Assembly: GCA_964059195.1 (NCBI GenBank)
Contig: CAXKWD010000007.1
Span: 56,581,620 to 56,645,619 of the forward strand
Source of the DNA: Ectobius pallidus
Lineage: Eukaryota; Arthropoda; Insecta; Blattodea; Ectobiidae
Direction of reading: 5' to 3'
DNA length: 64,000 nucleotides
In this document: one piece after another, positions 11,985-24,864 of the stretch
Layout of the letters: each line of letters opens with the position of its first letter
Position numbering within the stretch: position 1 is the stretch's first letter
Position numbers and translations under genes: made by a program
The notes under the pieces: model-generated
Database searches by the model: none
Seen by the model: the letters and a program-made list of their open reading frames with translations, nothing else
Told to the model about the DNA's origin: nothing

Positions 11985-13061
11985 ACATCTAATACCCTTC
12001 GATTAGATCACCTCGACTGGATGTCCTCCCCTAAAGGATCTCTTTCTAATATTTTACATATTAAGCTTATTCATATGTGGCTCTACTCTGCCACTATCAC
12101 TCTACAACCTGACATAGTTGTATAAAATTACGGAAGCTTCCTCGTGTCATCTCTCTCCTCCTGTTACAAAGTACATGATCTATTCTGAATGCACATAAGT
12201 TTTACGCTTTATTATATTTTAAATATTTATCTCTATTAAAACTTTTGTACAAAACTGGTCTAAAACTTCTAAATTATGCATAATTCCAAAAAATCTCTTC
12301 AATTAAAATTTAAAATAAAGTATCTAACTTATTTTGTAAAATAACTTTTTACATCACGTGCAATAATGTTAACTACAAATTTTCTAAAATAATCTTAACT
12401 GTTTGGTCTGAACTACATTATACAAAAAAATTTAAAATATCAAATTGTAAATCGTAAAAAATCACATAAGTGCTTTAATAACTTTCGTTAAAATTTACTA
12501 AATTTCCTTAATTGCTCTTTATAAAAATAATTTATAAAATTAATTTTGTCTTTCACACGCGTTTGTTCTGTTTAAATATTCTAACTTACAATCTTAACAA
12601 TGTTTACTTGTTTAAAATTATAAATTCTTAACTTTTTTTTCCAAATATTTTAAAAATATTCACTTCTCCATCTGCACATCGTTAATTTTAATCAGCTGTT
12701 CCTAAAATGAATTTTACTCTTATCTCCATTAATTAACGAATATAGCCTACAATTCTTTTCTCTAGTAAAATGATTATTACAGTGAAATCATATGATTAAT
12801 GCCGCCAAAACGAAGATAGATCTGCAGCTCTGTCTAAGTTCGGAATGGCATTATACCACATGTTCGCTGAATCAATCAACGCTATGTAATTTCAAAATTA
12901 AAGTCCTAAAAACACACAGCAAAAAATGTCACAAAATATAATGTTTTATTGTCCTAGTCTTTTTCTTACTTTATCACATGGAAAATATCAACAAAATACT
13001 TAATAATGTTAAATGTGCACTAAATACCAACAACAGAGTGTCACTGCGAGAACAGGCTTTC

Positions 13062-13064
<3 letters not shown>

Positions 13065-13124
<60 letters not shown>
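13065..13124. repeat. 60-bp poly(T) tract
   Basis: Sixty uninterrupted T residues. It could be the poly(A) tail of a minus-strand retroposed sequence or a replication-slippage product; no recognisable retrogene body adjoins it. Confidence 0.9.
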
Positions 13125-13125
<1 letters not shown>

Positions 13126-14994
13126 TGAGGACACACTAACTTATCACACGTCCTGTTTTCTTCACACCGACCTCTGATTCGCGAATACTTTATTTCTTCC
13201 GTAACACTAAACTCACAATCGCACAAAATTATTCTTTAATCTCTATCTTCACCCGATTGTGCTTCTATAGGGGAAACAGGTCTCATAGTGGGGCGGTGTA
13301 GTGAAACTAATACTCTAAATATCCACTATTCTGGCATCTTCAGTGTAACAATTCCATACACTGTATATCCTTACATAATTTAACCATGACTTCCACGCCA
13401 GTTCAGACCCGAGATGTTATACAAGTCTGGTAACCAGGATGGTTCATTCTTTAGCAGTCCCCTAATCGCGTTATACTCGATTCATTATCTCCTTTTTCCG
13501 TACTCAAGGAGCGAGTGAGTATTTTCGGGTAATTACTCCGAACTCGACATCTGAACCCTTTCGCAACGAGACGGTTCGTGCTATGAAATTTTACCAGTAC
13601 GATTGTATTACTCTCTCCATACGACACCAGTCAATACAGTTCTCAACAGGGAAATCGGTACCTATTTCATTGTCCTGTCGTATCTCACACAAGTTGCCCT
13701 CCCTTCATGGGGTACTTCAATTACGGGTATCTCGACGGATCCCAAATCAACCATAGCGTGATTCCAATTGCTCACCTTTCGCCTACCCTTATTGTTTTAT
13801 TACATCTGAATTTATAACAAACACTGCTGAATTTATTTAAATCTGCAGGCCATGAATCTTTCTTAAGTTGCCATAACCATTACCGGTACTTCAGTGGAAT
13901 GCCCTGGGATTGGTTTAATTAAATCTCTTCACCGGGGACCTTGCCAGCCTCGAATATTTTCTTCGACCAACAAATTTCGCTTATAACTCTCGTATCCTAA
14001 CTCCCATCCACTTTTCTTAAGTCCTATTTCAAAGTTCGTTTCAAATAACTAATTAAATCTCAATAACCTATTTTAATTTCCCTTCTTTTGTGGTACATCT
14101 TGCCTACTTGGTCACTGTTACTTTCGTGTTTTCTTTATGGTATACAACGATTCGCATTTCGCACATTTCTCTTAATTTCAAAAACATAACATTTCGTAAC
14201 ACACGAACAACTTTTTTATTTTGCTAGGCCTAACTAGTAACAAAAACTTTTCAATATAAATTTTCTTCGAATCACAGTTTTTAATTAAACACAATGATAA
14301 TAATTATCTAATAACCTTTCCTTATGTCTTTCTATAAATTCTAATCACATCACACACGGTTTATTTTGCTATTAAATCTAAAATTTTGCATGCAGTATTC
14401 TAATAACTCCTTTTAATTTTCTTTTCTTCTGAATTGCATGCTGATACTGAATATCACTGATATTAACACACGTTATTTTATTAACAAACTAATAGAATTA
14501 CCTTACTATTGCCTTGAGATTTTCGTCCAATTTTAATTATGTAATTTAATAAAATAGTAGCCTATACTCTCTTACACCACGGTTCGTAAACTGCACAAAC
14601 TGATAAAATCAATTGCATAAAAAAATATATAAAAATTTTCCTATTTGATTCTCGTCAATTAATAAATTTAAATAAAAATCACTTTGGGCGACTAAATTTT
14701 CGGGAGTATCAATATGATAATTTTACATAAATTTTAAATAATTAATAATACTTACATATAAAAGTAATAAAACATTAACAATGGTATTCTTAATAACTAA
14801 AATCTATCGATCACAAATTTCCACTAACCAATACGATAAATGTAGGCCTACGCTACAAGCTAGCATGGATCACTCGTTTACTTTAAATACGATAAACATT
14901 AACTTTTAATAATCTCTTTATTGAACTAAACAATCAACAATCCTGGAATATAAACCTGCAAAAATTAATATCTCATTACTGATTCATTCACCAA

Positions 14995-15024
14995 TATTAT
15001 TATTATTATTATTATTATTATTAT
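14995..15024. repeat. (ATT)n microsatellite
   Basis: About ten ATT units inside the LARD-like interior. Confidence 0.85.
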
Positions 15025-16177
15025 GTAATAAAACTTGTTGAGTTACTTCATTTTTGTGTGTAAAAATCTATAACCGTTGTACTAATATGCACACAATAAT
15101 TCTTTCAAATATATCCGAATTTAATAACGTTATCTCACATAAACTGTTTAAATTGATCTCGCTAATAAAAATAATAATTTCTTAAATAACTGAAATGAAA
15201 CTTAAAATCTTAAATTGTAAAAATTAATAAATGGCTGCAACATTATTCGTGTTTTAATCAATTACATATTTCGTCTATCTCCCTTTAATAATATAGTTAC
15301 GACGAATCCTCAAGACATACTTGTTAACTATTTTCACTATGTAGGCCTTCTACTTTTAATTTCATAAATTCAAATTAAATTGAAATAAATCTTAAATGTT
15401 ATCTTCACTACACGAATTCGAATTAAATATAATTTTCGTGACGGTAATAATTCATCTGAACTTTCGGCAGTCAAATTTTACTGTACAACAACTGGCTAAT
15501 ACATCATAATTCCATCGGCCAACTTTAAAAAAAACTGTCCTATCATTTTCTCACGAATTCGTTTTTCATTAAAAAAAACACTGAAGCAAATACAATTTTG
15601 TAAGTAAATCCGTCGATTATACACAAAAATCTTCCAATATAATAAACTAATTATTTCTGTACTCTGCTGGACCATATGCAAACACAAATTATTATTCCCC
15701 CGAACCACACTTATAACTGTGATTAACAGTTATTTCCAAACCAAAATATTTTAATTTATTGATATTAAAACTTTATCAACTTCGACCAAAATGAAATCTT
15801 TCATACAATAATTATCTGTGCGAAGCTAACAGTTTACTAAAAATTCCCATACTTTATTTGTTTCATACTGAATTTATTTAATAATTATCAAATATATCAT
15901 ATAGTGAACAAATGCAATTTCATTTAAATTCTCTAAACTTTTCTTACACTTAATTTATATATCTTTAAATTTCCTCGTAGCACGACTTACAGCTGCTTAA
16001 TCTGGGTACGAAACGTTAATAAACTTTATTTAACTTTCTTTAACTTTAGCTATGTTAAAGCTTACTTTAAAATTTTAATTTCACTTTAACTTTCACAAAT
16101 ATACATCACACGCTTTGTATCCTATCTCCTAAACATTTTCACTCGAAACATTTTCTAAAATTCTTACTCGCGTCGAA

Positions 16178-16193
16178 CCCGCTCTGAACACCA
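16178..16193 (-). promoter_or_regulatory. Candidate primer-binding site of the LARD-like element
   Basis: On the minus strand TGGTGTTCAGAGCGGG begins four bases after the 5' LTR (…ACAACAAATT). It starts with the obligatory TGG and resembles the tRNA-Leu-type PBS (TGGTGTCAGAAG…) used by many insect gypsy elements, with an extra T. It fixes the element's orientation as minus. Confidence 0.65.
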
Positions 16194-16197
16194 AATT

Positions 16198-17111
16198 TGT
16201 TGTCTCCATCGAAGTTGCGGTAACACTACACATGTCAGGATTGGCTTTAAGCCTTTAGGAAATGGATAGGCACTGCTGTGGATAATATAGGATAACATGC
16301 AATGTGATTAATTAGTTTCATGCACCATTAAATAATAATCATAAATACTAAAAATATAAATATTAATTTATTTTAAATTAATACAATGGAAATTATCTAA
16401 AAAAAGGTATTTGATTCTACATAAATTATACTTCTCTTTACTTCAAAAATTTGACTTGCTAATTCTTAACTGTGTAATTTGGTATAAATTCTTAAAACTT
16501 TACTTTTCTAATAAAACGTGTTATAACATCTTATTTCTTTTGAAATATACTACTGAAATTATCTTTATCCTTTACTGAAATAAATGTTTAAACTTACAGT
16601 TTATTCTTGACAGAAATTCCAGCGTCATCATCTTGATCTGCAGGATTACTTCATAGCGGTGGAAATCTGAGCAACAAGAGAGCTTTTTGCGGCAATGCAA
16701 GCCCTTAAATAATCTTTCTACATGACGCTAGTACCCGAAAAACCTACCGTCAGTATATCGCGGGAGATTTGATAATTATGCGTCTATTTCGGTACTTAAG
16801 TCGTTATTAAATTAAAACTTTCATTAAACACTCTGTGATTTAATGTATACTTCGGTAAACTAAATGCAAAACAGTATTATACAGAGTTCGACAATAATCG
16901 TGAATATTCGATATTATTCCGAGATTTTAACCAATAAAATACATTTCAGAATTATGCAAATATTGCTATTCACACACACTGTGTGTTAAAAGGAATGTCG
17001 ACTCAGCAACCTTGAAGAGCAGATGAACTTAAGCTAATGTGCTGACATATACACATTCTTATTCTCTTGACATTTCCTGCTATCTGCTTCAATACAGCCT
17101 TTCTTCATATG
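16198..17111 (-). repeat. 5' LTR of the LARD-like element, main part
   Basis: Starts TGTTGT at 16198 and aligns with 7978-8880. It is interrupted after CATATG (17106-17111) by the nested gypsy element and resumes at 24865. Confidence 0.88.
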
Positions 17112-18145
17112 TGAAACTGAATATATAGACATATGTATATTCATATATAATTAATATTATAAATATAAGAATAAACCAATTAATACTTTAACAGAATATT
17201 GTAAGAAGCAGTTTACAAGACCAACCCTTTCCCAGGAGATTGAAACTTGTTCACTAATCCAGTAACAATGTCCAGTCACAAGAGATGTTCACTCATGTGT
17301 AACTCTGCAATTCTAAAGATCACAGCCAGCTACTCCCAAAGTGGACTTTCCTAAGATGTACGACATTGCTAAAGACACGTAACTTATAAATCAAAGAACT
17401 GTCAAAAACCTAATTGAAATTCTTAGAAACGAGGTGTATGAACTTATAGGATTTTCCAGAAGGAAGTAACATGTACATTTTACCCACCCCAAACAGTGGT
17501 GACGTGGACGAATGAAAATCTTTAAACAATATTTTAGCCAATAAAAACACATTTAAAAGTAAGAGAAGGGGAGAAGAGTATCTGCCCTTTTAACAGAAGT
17601 ACAGAAAGTCATAACTATAACCGGGAGACTTGCTCAAGATCCACCTCCGTGGATACACGCGATTTTGTATTGCTGTATAGCAAGGCAGCTATATAGGAGT
17701 AATACCTACATTTCAATCACAATGTAGTAGATAGTAAATTAAGAAACCGTGTGTGTTTTGTATAAGCTTGAATTCTGATGTAAATTCTGTGTTCTGTTAA
17801 AACTTTCGATCTGCATTTTATTTGGTGAATAAATCTACCAAATTCAGTTCAACACTACTACTTCGTCTTATTGTGTGAGAGAGTGTATGGATGTAAAATA
17901 CCTGAATTCCTACCATAATCAGTTTTTCAGAGGTATTTTACCATACATTAACTGGAACCAGCTTCAACACGTCCCGAGATTCTCACGCTACACTGGAAGA
18001 ACTTCATCTCTACTAGATCATCATAAAGGTACGGATCTATGAATATTAACATTCACCTAAACCCTGTATCCTATCTTTTGGCGCCCATTAACCGATTCCC
18101 GATCCAGATGAACGTTCCCAGCCGCAGACCGCGCCTGCCGTTACA
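17112..18145 (+). repeat. 5' LTR of inner gypsy-like element
   Basis: Starts TGAAACTGAATAT; most likely ends TTACA just before the PBS. It aligns with 23843-24864 throughout, with a small indel near 18055-18070 (cctaaaccctgtatcc versus cctggatcc). Contains AATAAA-type signals near 17828. Confidence 0.88.
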
Positions 18146-18147
18146 AA

Positions 18148-18165
18148 TGGCACCCAACATGGTTT
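18148..18165 (+). promoter_or_regulatory. Primer-binding site, tRNA-Lys type
   Basis: TGGCACCCAACATGG differs at two positions from the canonical tRNA-Lys PBS TGGCGCCCAACGTGG and lies two bases after the LTR end. Confidence 0.75.
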
Positions 18166-18523
18166 GCTTCGAAGTCAGTACTTCCACACATAAGCAGATA
18201 ACAGAACGAACACAGTACATCCAAGCTATACAATCACCGGTTTAATCGATTCGCGGGACTACGCCTCATCAGTGCACTGGATTACCGCACCAACATGACA
18301 CCTGTAATCAGCTTCTACATCAACCAACATCAACTCCAGGACCGGACCGGACTTCACGACTTCACGGAGGACAACATTCCCGGAAGCAGTCCCAGGCCAA
18401 CCCAACCTCAAGTACATCAACTGTATGGTACTTTAATCACAGTGAGTTTTGAATTTTGGTATGAATGTTGTATTTTTTCTTGTATGTTATTTTTGTGTAT
18501 GAATATTTTTGTGTAATAATCCA

Positions 18524-19606
18524 ATGATATTGAGAAGCCTTCGTATAGTAAATAATAATACATTAGATATGGAATCCAGTACGGATATTCATTCTGAAAA
18601 CTGCGGACAAGATATATTGTCGCAGGGAGAGAACATTGAAAATAGTCAACCCTCGCAGGTAGCAGACCTGCTTTCAGTAGCGCTGTCTCCTGAAGGTCAA
18701 GTTCCCCCAGTAATAACAATGAATAACATTCCTCAAACAAGTGCAGGTAATGAGCTATCCCAAGTAAATATTGTTGCATTATTTACGCAACTTACTAATA
18801 CATTATCTCAAACAGTAGAAAACAAATTTTCTACACTGTCTGAATCAATAGACAGTAAATTCACGACGATTAATGCTTCTGTAGAATCTACTAAACAGCA
18901 ACAGAATGAAATATTACAATCTGTAGAGTCAATCAAAACTCAGCAAAATAACATGTCACAATCGGTAGAATCTAAATTCACTATCGTGTCAAAATCTGTA
19001 GAGTCTAAGTTCACTGCTATTAATACTTCAGTAGAGCCTGTTAAGAAACAACAACAAGATATGCTAAAATCAGTAAATAGTAAAATTAATGACCTCAATG
19101 CAATAGTAGAAGCAGTTCAAACACAACAGAATTCTATTATGCAATCTGTTGAGGATAAGGTGAACAGTGTGACTAGTAGTGCCTCTAAAGAATTATCTAC
19201 AAGCGTAAATAAGCAAATAGGCCTAGTTCATGATCAACTCATAGATAAAATTGATTCTGTTAGTGATATGATCCATGATGCGAAGGATGATCTGGATACG
19301 TTTTGTACTCAGCTCCACCAAGTAGACAATAGGTCTAGAGTGGCAGAAGATCTCACTAGTATTTCTAACAATTTTTCCACTGTACGCAAGAGTATGGACG
19401 ATAAATTTAAACAGCTAGAATGCGAGGTACAAACTAACACTAACTATATTCAAGGCAATATTGACACCTTAACTGATAAGATTAAGCAAGTGCCTACTAT
19501 TGTCGAAGATACTGTAATGATTAAGAAAAAGCTAACTGATCTTGAGAGTAACTTTCAAAGATTGCAAAATGAATCTAGATACAATACAACCTCAGGCATC
19601 TTGTAG
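18524..19606 (+). pseudogene. Gag N-terminal coiled-coil region of the inner gypsy-like element
   Basis: First ATG in the frame is at 18524; a second in-frame ATG (18569) begins MESSTD. From about residue 90 the protein is a long run of heptad-like units built on SVESKFT/SVESIKTQQN, repeated at least six times between about 18800 and 19200, which predicts an extended coiled coil before the capsid. The frame stops at 19606, and the capsid continues in a different frame from about 19560, so there is a frameshift in the 19540-19606 overlap. It could be decay or programmed frameshifting, but no slippery heptamer is obvious. The 18166-18523 leader has only short unsupported frames. Confidence 0.75.
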
Positions 19607-20942
19607 TCAAACCGACGTCAATGCTGTGCAATTACCCACTAGAGCGCAAAGCAGTATTAATTCATCTCCAATACATGATTCTTCCAATTTTAATAATAAT
19701 GATAGTCACTCAAATGCGTCTCCGGAATTCTTGCAAAGCATTGATGCCACCGTGAATAGACAGGTAATGAACGTAAATGTTCATACTAATGATAAAGTAA
19801 ATTCTAACTTACCTTCATTTATAGTTAACGAGATTCCTCTACCCAAATACGCTGACCAACAGTCACAGAATCCGTTACAATATATAAAAGACTTGGAAAA
19901 TTATTTTGTATTACGCGGTGTTCCAGAACACTTGAAATTATTCATTGTAAAGTCCAGTTTACAAGGAAATTGTCAACCTTGGTTTAACATGTCATGTGAT
20001 CAGGATATGCCATTTGATACATTCAAACATAAATTTTTAGATCATTTTTGGGACGTAAATCGTCAATATCAAACCCGTATGAATATAACAGGAGGCAGAT
20101 ATAACCCCAAAGCTAGGTTATCGTATGCAGAATATTTTATTCGATTAGCACAGCTATCGAAACTGTTGAATCCACCTCTAACAACTGCGGAATTCCTAAG
20201 TATAATTCCTAAGCATTTCCCTATGAATGTTCGTGACGCCTTAATTGTCTCTAAATTAAGCACATTTAGAGAGACATTAACATTGTTAAAAGCTCTGTAT
20301 GACCCAACTGACAAAGGTCAAGTATCAGATAGAAATACGAAGAGTAACTATAATCATTATGACAAGAGTATGCCTTACTCGCAAGATGCTAGAAATAATT
20401 TTTCACGCGAGGGGACCTAGGCACAAAGAACTCACATTGATAGTTACCAGCGTAGGCCTAATAATCAGAACAATACTAATGGCAACCAGAACGGACAAGG
20501 TTATAATAATAATTATGTGCAGAGGAATAGCAATAATGACAGAAATAACCAGCACTATAATAACAATAACCAGAACAATAATTCCCAATGCTATGATAAC
20601 AATGGCAATGGTAGAAATCATTACCACAACAATACTAGTAACAATCATGGTTCTAGGAATAGTAATAATTCCGGGAATAGAGATTCCCATGCTATTAACT
20701 ACATACAAGTAGAAGGTCAGGACCAGAGCCAGAGAAATAATAATTCCCGCTCTCGACCGAATAATTCACGATATAAAAACAGGCAGAGACGTAACCGTCG
20801 TAACACCAATAACTCAGAAAATGAAAGGAATAGCGAGGATGAAGGTCAAGCACCTGAAATGAACGCTAATGCCCAGGTTTTCAGACCTAGAAATACGTCT
20901 GGGTCTAGTAACAGACCATCAACTAGCCAGCAGGAAAACTAG
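19542..20942 (+). pseudogene. Gag capsid and Asn-rich C-terminal region of the inner gypsy-like element
   Basis: Capsid region at about 19800-20300 includes LPSFIVNEIPLPKYAD, LENYFVLRGVPEHLK and ITGGRYNPKARLSYAEYF, the amphipathic order expected of a Ty3/gypsy capsid. The frame is open apart from one TAG at 20418-20420, after which the same frame continues to 20942. The C-terminal 140 residues are dominated by Asn, Arg, Gln and Ser (QRNSNNDRNN, NNNNQNNN) and contain no CCHC zinc knuckle, so a basic Asn/Arg-rich tail may replace it for RNA binding. Two long frames on other phases here are shadows of the AAT/AAC-rich coding. Confidence 0.75.
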
Positions 20943-20974
20943 AACGACACGCCCAAGAAAGGCCGATTGTCGGT

Positions 20975-21567
20975 GTGTCAGATAGTGTTTGTATTCTCGA
21001 AAGGCCTAAAATAAGTAATAATAGCACTGTACAAAAGGAAAGTAATACTGATATAGTGAGATTTCAGGATGATGGTGAACCTTGTAACCCGCCTATGATT
21101 AATGCAATATTATATGGAAAAACATACTCTATAATATTAGACACTGGTTCAAGCATTAACGCTTGCAATGAGAAATTTTTAATACGCTTATTAGCGAAGG
21201 ACATTAAATAATGGCCCTTCCTTGCTCTGGCATTCATTGCAAAACAGTCGTAGGCCAATCAAAGCAGCGCGTGACATATCAGTGTATGTTACCACTTGAG
21301 ATAGCAGGATATAAGCTAGAGTTGATCTTTTTTATAGTACCAAGACTAGTTGTGGATATTATATTGGGTTCGTCGTCTTTTCATACGCTAAATTCATGCC
21401 TGAATTTTGAGTCACAGTCATTGACATTTAATCGCTCACCTGTGTGTATGGAAACACATTTTATTGCACAAAATAATATTGTGACAGATCAACATATTAC
21501 GCCATTGGAGAGGGAAGTTGTGGATGAGTTATTTTTCGTTGAGTACATTCAACTAGATTTGTCATGA
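20975..21567 (+). pseudogene. Retropepsin-like protease of the inner gypsy-like element (frameshifted)
   Basis: The active-site motif IILDTGSSIN is at about 21131-21160. A shift near 21210 leads to the second half, with LVVDIILGSSSF (flap-distal ILG motif) at about 21345-21380. D-T/S-G plus a later I-I-L-G is the retroviral aspartic protease signature. The protein continues to 21567 into what should be the RT N-terminus, then breaks off. Confidence 0.75.
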
Positions 21568-21656
21568 GACATTAATATTGCGCACAGTGAGGTGTTTGAA
21601 CCCTGTGCTAAGCGACTCCCCATGTAGCGGTTGAGGACGCTGAACTTATATTTACA

Positions 21657-23017
21657 ATGCAGGATGAAAGTGCATTGAACAGTTACCCACCCCCTCCCAC
21701 ACAAAGGTTACCCTTGGCTGTACAGGTAGACGCTCTGTCAATAGACGACCAAATCCGCACGAAAATTCACGAAACGTACAATACAACTAATACGCAAAAG
21801 AAACAATTAAATCAAGCTATCTCTAAGAACGAAAATAATTCTAAGATTAATATTACTACAGGCTATAAAGATTTTGTTATTATATATAAATTGCAGGAAG
21901 ACAAATATAAAGTTACGAAAAAGCTCAAAGACCTTTCGAGATTGCGAATAACTGACGCAACATTAAACACTATGAGGCAGAACGCCCCCTTATTGACTGA
22001 AAATACAACAGCACCCTTAGCTATCAAAGATGATATCTTATATGGATCAGATAAACTTATTCTTACTATTGCAAGTCACTTCTACATTAAACACTTAGCC
22101 AAGAAAGTAAGACATTTCTTATCCGCATGTGAAATGTGCCTAAAAGCTAAATGCATGAACGTGAGATACGACAATAATCCACAAGCGATTATTTCAGATG
22201 GAGTTAATTCCTTAGTGACAGCTGATTGTCACGGACCTCTTCCTGTATCTCAGTTCGGATTCAAACATTTGTTTGTGATGTATGACATTTTTTCAAAGTA
22301 TACCCAAAGTATACCCACTGAAAAGCATTACAACTAAGGCATGCTTAGATAAAGTAATAAATCACTACATCCCAAATTACGGTAAAATGGCAAGACTTCT
22401 TACGGATAATGCATCCATCTATTCTTCTAAAATATGGAATAAAACATTAGAAGAACAAGGGATTAAAGCTTTGCACACAAGTAGATTTAACCCGGAGTCG
22501 AACCCAACTGAACGAATGATGCGTGAAATAGGAAATTTCTTCCGCATATTCTGTCATAAAAACAACAAATCATGGTATAAATATTGCCAGATTGTTGAGG
22601 ACTTCCTTAACAACACAGTGAATGAAATCACTCAGGTATCGCCTAGACAAGCCTCCACCCTTGTTTACAAACATTCCAGAGGTCATTGACAAAAATGCAC
22701 CCTCAGTTGAAAATGCTGAATTGTGTAGGAAAGCTTACCTACGCATGCTGTCGAGAGCTCAAAAACGTAAACAGAGAGCTAAGAGATATAAGAGGAAGTG
22801 GACACCGGTCATAGGTACCAAGGTATTAGTACGTAATCACCAATTATCAAACATGATTAAAGGAATTAATCATAGAATGCAATTAAAATTCATTGGTCCT
22901 TACACTATTACTAGACAATTTGGAGATCACACCTATGAACTGACATGTACCAAAAAGAATAAAGTTCGAGGGATATTTCATAAACAGGCATTGAGACCAT
23001 TCAAAGAAATTGAATAA
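21657..23017 (+). pseudogene. Integrase of the inner gypsy-like element (frameshifted)
   Basis: An HHCC-type zinc-binding segment (HFYIKHLAKKVRHFLSACEMC, about 22078-22140) is followed by the rve core. The first catalytic Asp is in VTADCHG (about 22230), the second in LLTDNASIY (about 22400) and the Glu in NPTERMMREI (about 22510). The C-terminal region (IGTKVLVRNHQL … LKFIGPYTI) is the usual chromodomain-less tail. Frames change near 22300 and 22640, so the protein is broken at two places, but all three catalytic acidic residues are present. Confidence 0.8.
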
Positions 23018-23842
23018 ATTATGTATACATTAGGCTACTGCCAGCCATGAACCCTGTTTATTCATCTTTATTAATGCTCATATAATAAATATGTTATTTA
23101 TCAATACATATAAATGTCATTTTTAGCATGTTTTCATCACATGATATACGTCATGAAACTGACTTATAATTTGAAACAATATTTTTCTTATTGTATGATA
23201 CAATAATTTTTTTTATAATTTATATTATATGTATCTATTGTATTTTAATACATGTGTGTGTGTTATATTATAAGAACAATATTTTGAAATAATGGGTCAA
23301 GAACAATTGAACTCTTAAAACAAGAAACCCATATATAAATATTGACATACTTATATAATTTTACTAGGTTTTAGTATAACAACAATGTGTTTACTGAAAA
23401 AGTGAAGTGAAACGAACAGTGATTTTTTTTAAGAAGACAGAGACTTACTATGTAATTTTCAGAATGTATATATTTTATTTTTACTATATTATTTAAATAA
23501 TTTTTTTCTTTTTCAATGAACACTTATAAATAGTGCAAAGAAATCAATCTTAAGAACATTCTTAATATAAAGTACTTATATTTTTTACATATAAACATTC
23601 AGTACTATTTAATTATTATTATTATTATTAATTATAATTGGTATCAAACAATTTTTCATATAATCTATTTTGTATTTTTACATACATTCAATTGTAATAA
23701 CAGACATATTATAATATTAAGACATAATCTTATGTGAAGTTTTATATATTTTTTTAATTATGTGTTTTTTTCACACGAGGGACATCAAAATCTGAATGTG
23801 TTCCCTATGCAAGCGAACAATTCAAATTTCGCTGCAGGCATA
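23018..23842. other. AT-rich 3' non-coding region of the inner gypsy-like element
   Basis: No env-like frame. A modest purine tract (cacgagggacatcaaaa, about 23774) lies 70 bp before the right LTR, and a short ATT repeat occurs at about 23615-23630. Confidence 0.5.
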
Positions 23843-24864
23843 TGAAACTGAATATATAGACATACATATATATTCATATATAATTAATATTATAAATATA
23901 AGAATAAACCAATTAATACTTTAACAGAATATTGTAAGAAACAGTTTACAAGACCAACCCTTTGCCAGGAGATTGAAACTTGTTCACTAATCCAGTAACA
24001 ATGTCCAGTCACAAGAGATGTTCACTCATGTGTAACTCTGCAATTCTAAAGATCACAGCCAGCTACTCCCAAAGTGGACTTTCCTAAGATGTACGACATT
24101 GCTAAAGACACGTAACTTATAAATCAAAGAACTGTCAAAAACCTAATTGAAATTCTTAGAAACGAGGTGTATGAACTTATAGGATTTTCCAGAAGGAAGT
24201 AACATGTACATTTTACCCACCCCAAACAGTGGTGACGTGGACGAATGAAAATCTTTAAACAATATTTTAGTCAATAAAAACACATTTAAAAGTAAGAGCA
24301 GGGGAGAAGAGTATCCGCCCTTTTAACAGAAGTACTGAAAGTCATAACTATAACCGGGAGACTTGCTCAAGATCCACCTTCGTGGATACACGCGATTTTG
24401 TATTGCTGTATAGCAAGGCAGCTATATAGGAGTAATACCTACATTTCAATCACAATGTAGTAGATAGTAAATTAAGAAACCGTGTGTGTTTTGTATAAGC
24501 TTGAATTCTGATGTAAATTCTGTGTTCTGTTAAAACTTTCGGTCTGCATTTTATTTGGTGAATAAATCTACCAAATTCAGTTCAACATTACTACTTCGTC
24601 TTATTGTGTGAGAGAGTGTATGGATGTAAAATACCTGAATTCCTACCATAATCAGTTTTTCAGAGGTATTTTAACATACATTAACTGGAACCAGCTTCAA
24701 CACGTCCCGAGATTCTCACGCTACACTGGAAGAACTTCATCTCTACTAGATCATCATAAAGGTACGGATCTATGAATATTAACATTCACCTGGATCCTAT
24801 CTTTTGGCGCCCATTAACCGATTCCCGATCCAGATGAACGTTCCCAGCCGCCGACCGCGCCTGC
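23843..24864 (+). repeat. 3' LTR of inner gypsy-like element, lacking its last bases
   Basis: Begins TGAAACTG and aligns to 17112-18138. After GCGCCTGC it passes directly into ATATGG of the host LTR, so the terminal CGTTACA seen at 18139-18145 in the left copy is missing. Confidence 0.85.

Larger units (their letters stand above)
8977..16177 (-). other. Non-coding interior of the LARD-like element
   Basis: Very AT-rich sequence with no long open frame. More GC-rich blocks lie at about 9000-9220, 11780-12150 and 13250-13960 and have no protein-coding signal on either strand. Two short minus-strand frames stand out. One, about 9565-9774 (70 codons), is charged and has no known motif. The other, about 10195-10361 (54 codons, no ATG), is preceded by TAGATTGTTTTTGTATTTTCAG, a good acceptor-like tract, contains RDPTFKGFFDVINVEFQQVP, and ends NTQW-stop. 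I recognise neither. Internal AG/ATT-rich simple repeats are listed separately. Confidence 0.55.
17112..24864 (+). mobile_element. Inner gypsy-like LTR element lacking RT and RNase H
   Basis: LTRs of about 1.03 kb at 17112-18145 and 23843-24864 flank gag, protease and integrase on the plus strand. A tRNA-Lys-like PBS follows the left LTR. It sits inside the 5' LTR of the LARD-like element, with ATATG on both sides (17107-17111 and 24865-24869). Between protease and integrase only about 90 bp remain where RT and RNase H should be, so the copy cannot be autonomous. Confidence 0.85.

Noticed and set aside
13041..13226. Polylysine open frame (minus)
   Set aside because: Produced by the 60-bp poly(T) tract.
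18417..18779. 120-codon minus-strand frame
   Set aside because: Shadow of the inner gypsy gag and its leader; no domain.
20299..20712. Two long Ile/Thr/Met-rich frames on both strands
   Set aside because: Shadows of the AAT/AAC-rich coding of the Gag tail; extreme composition and no motif.
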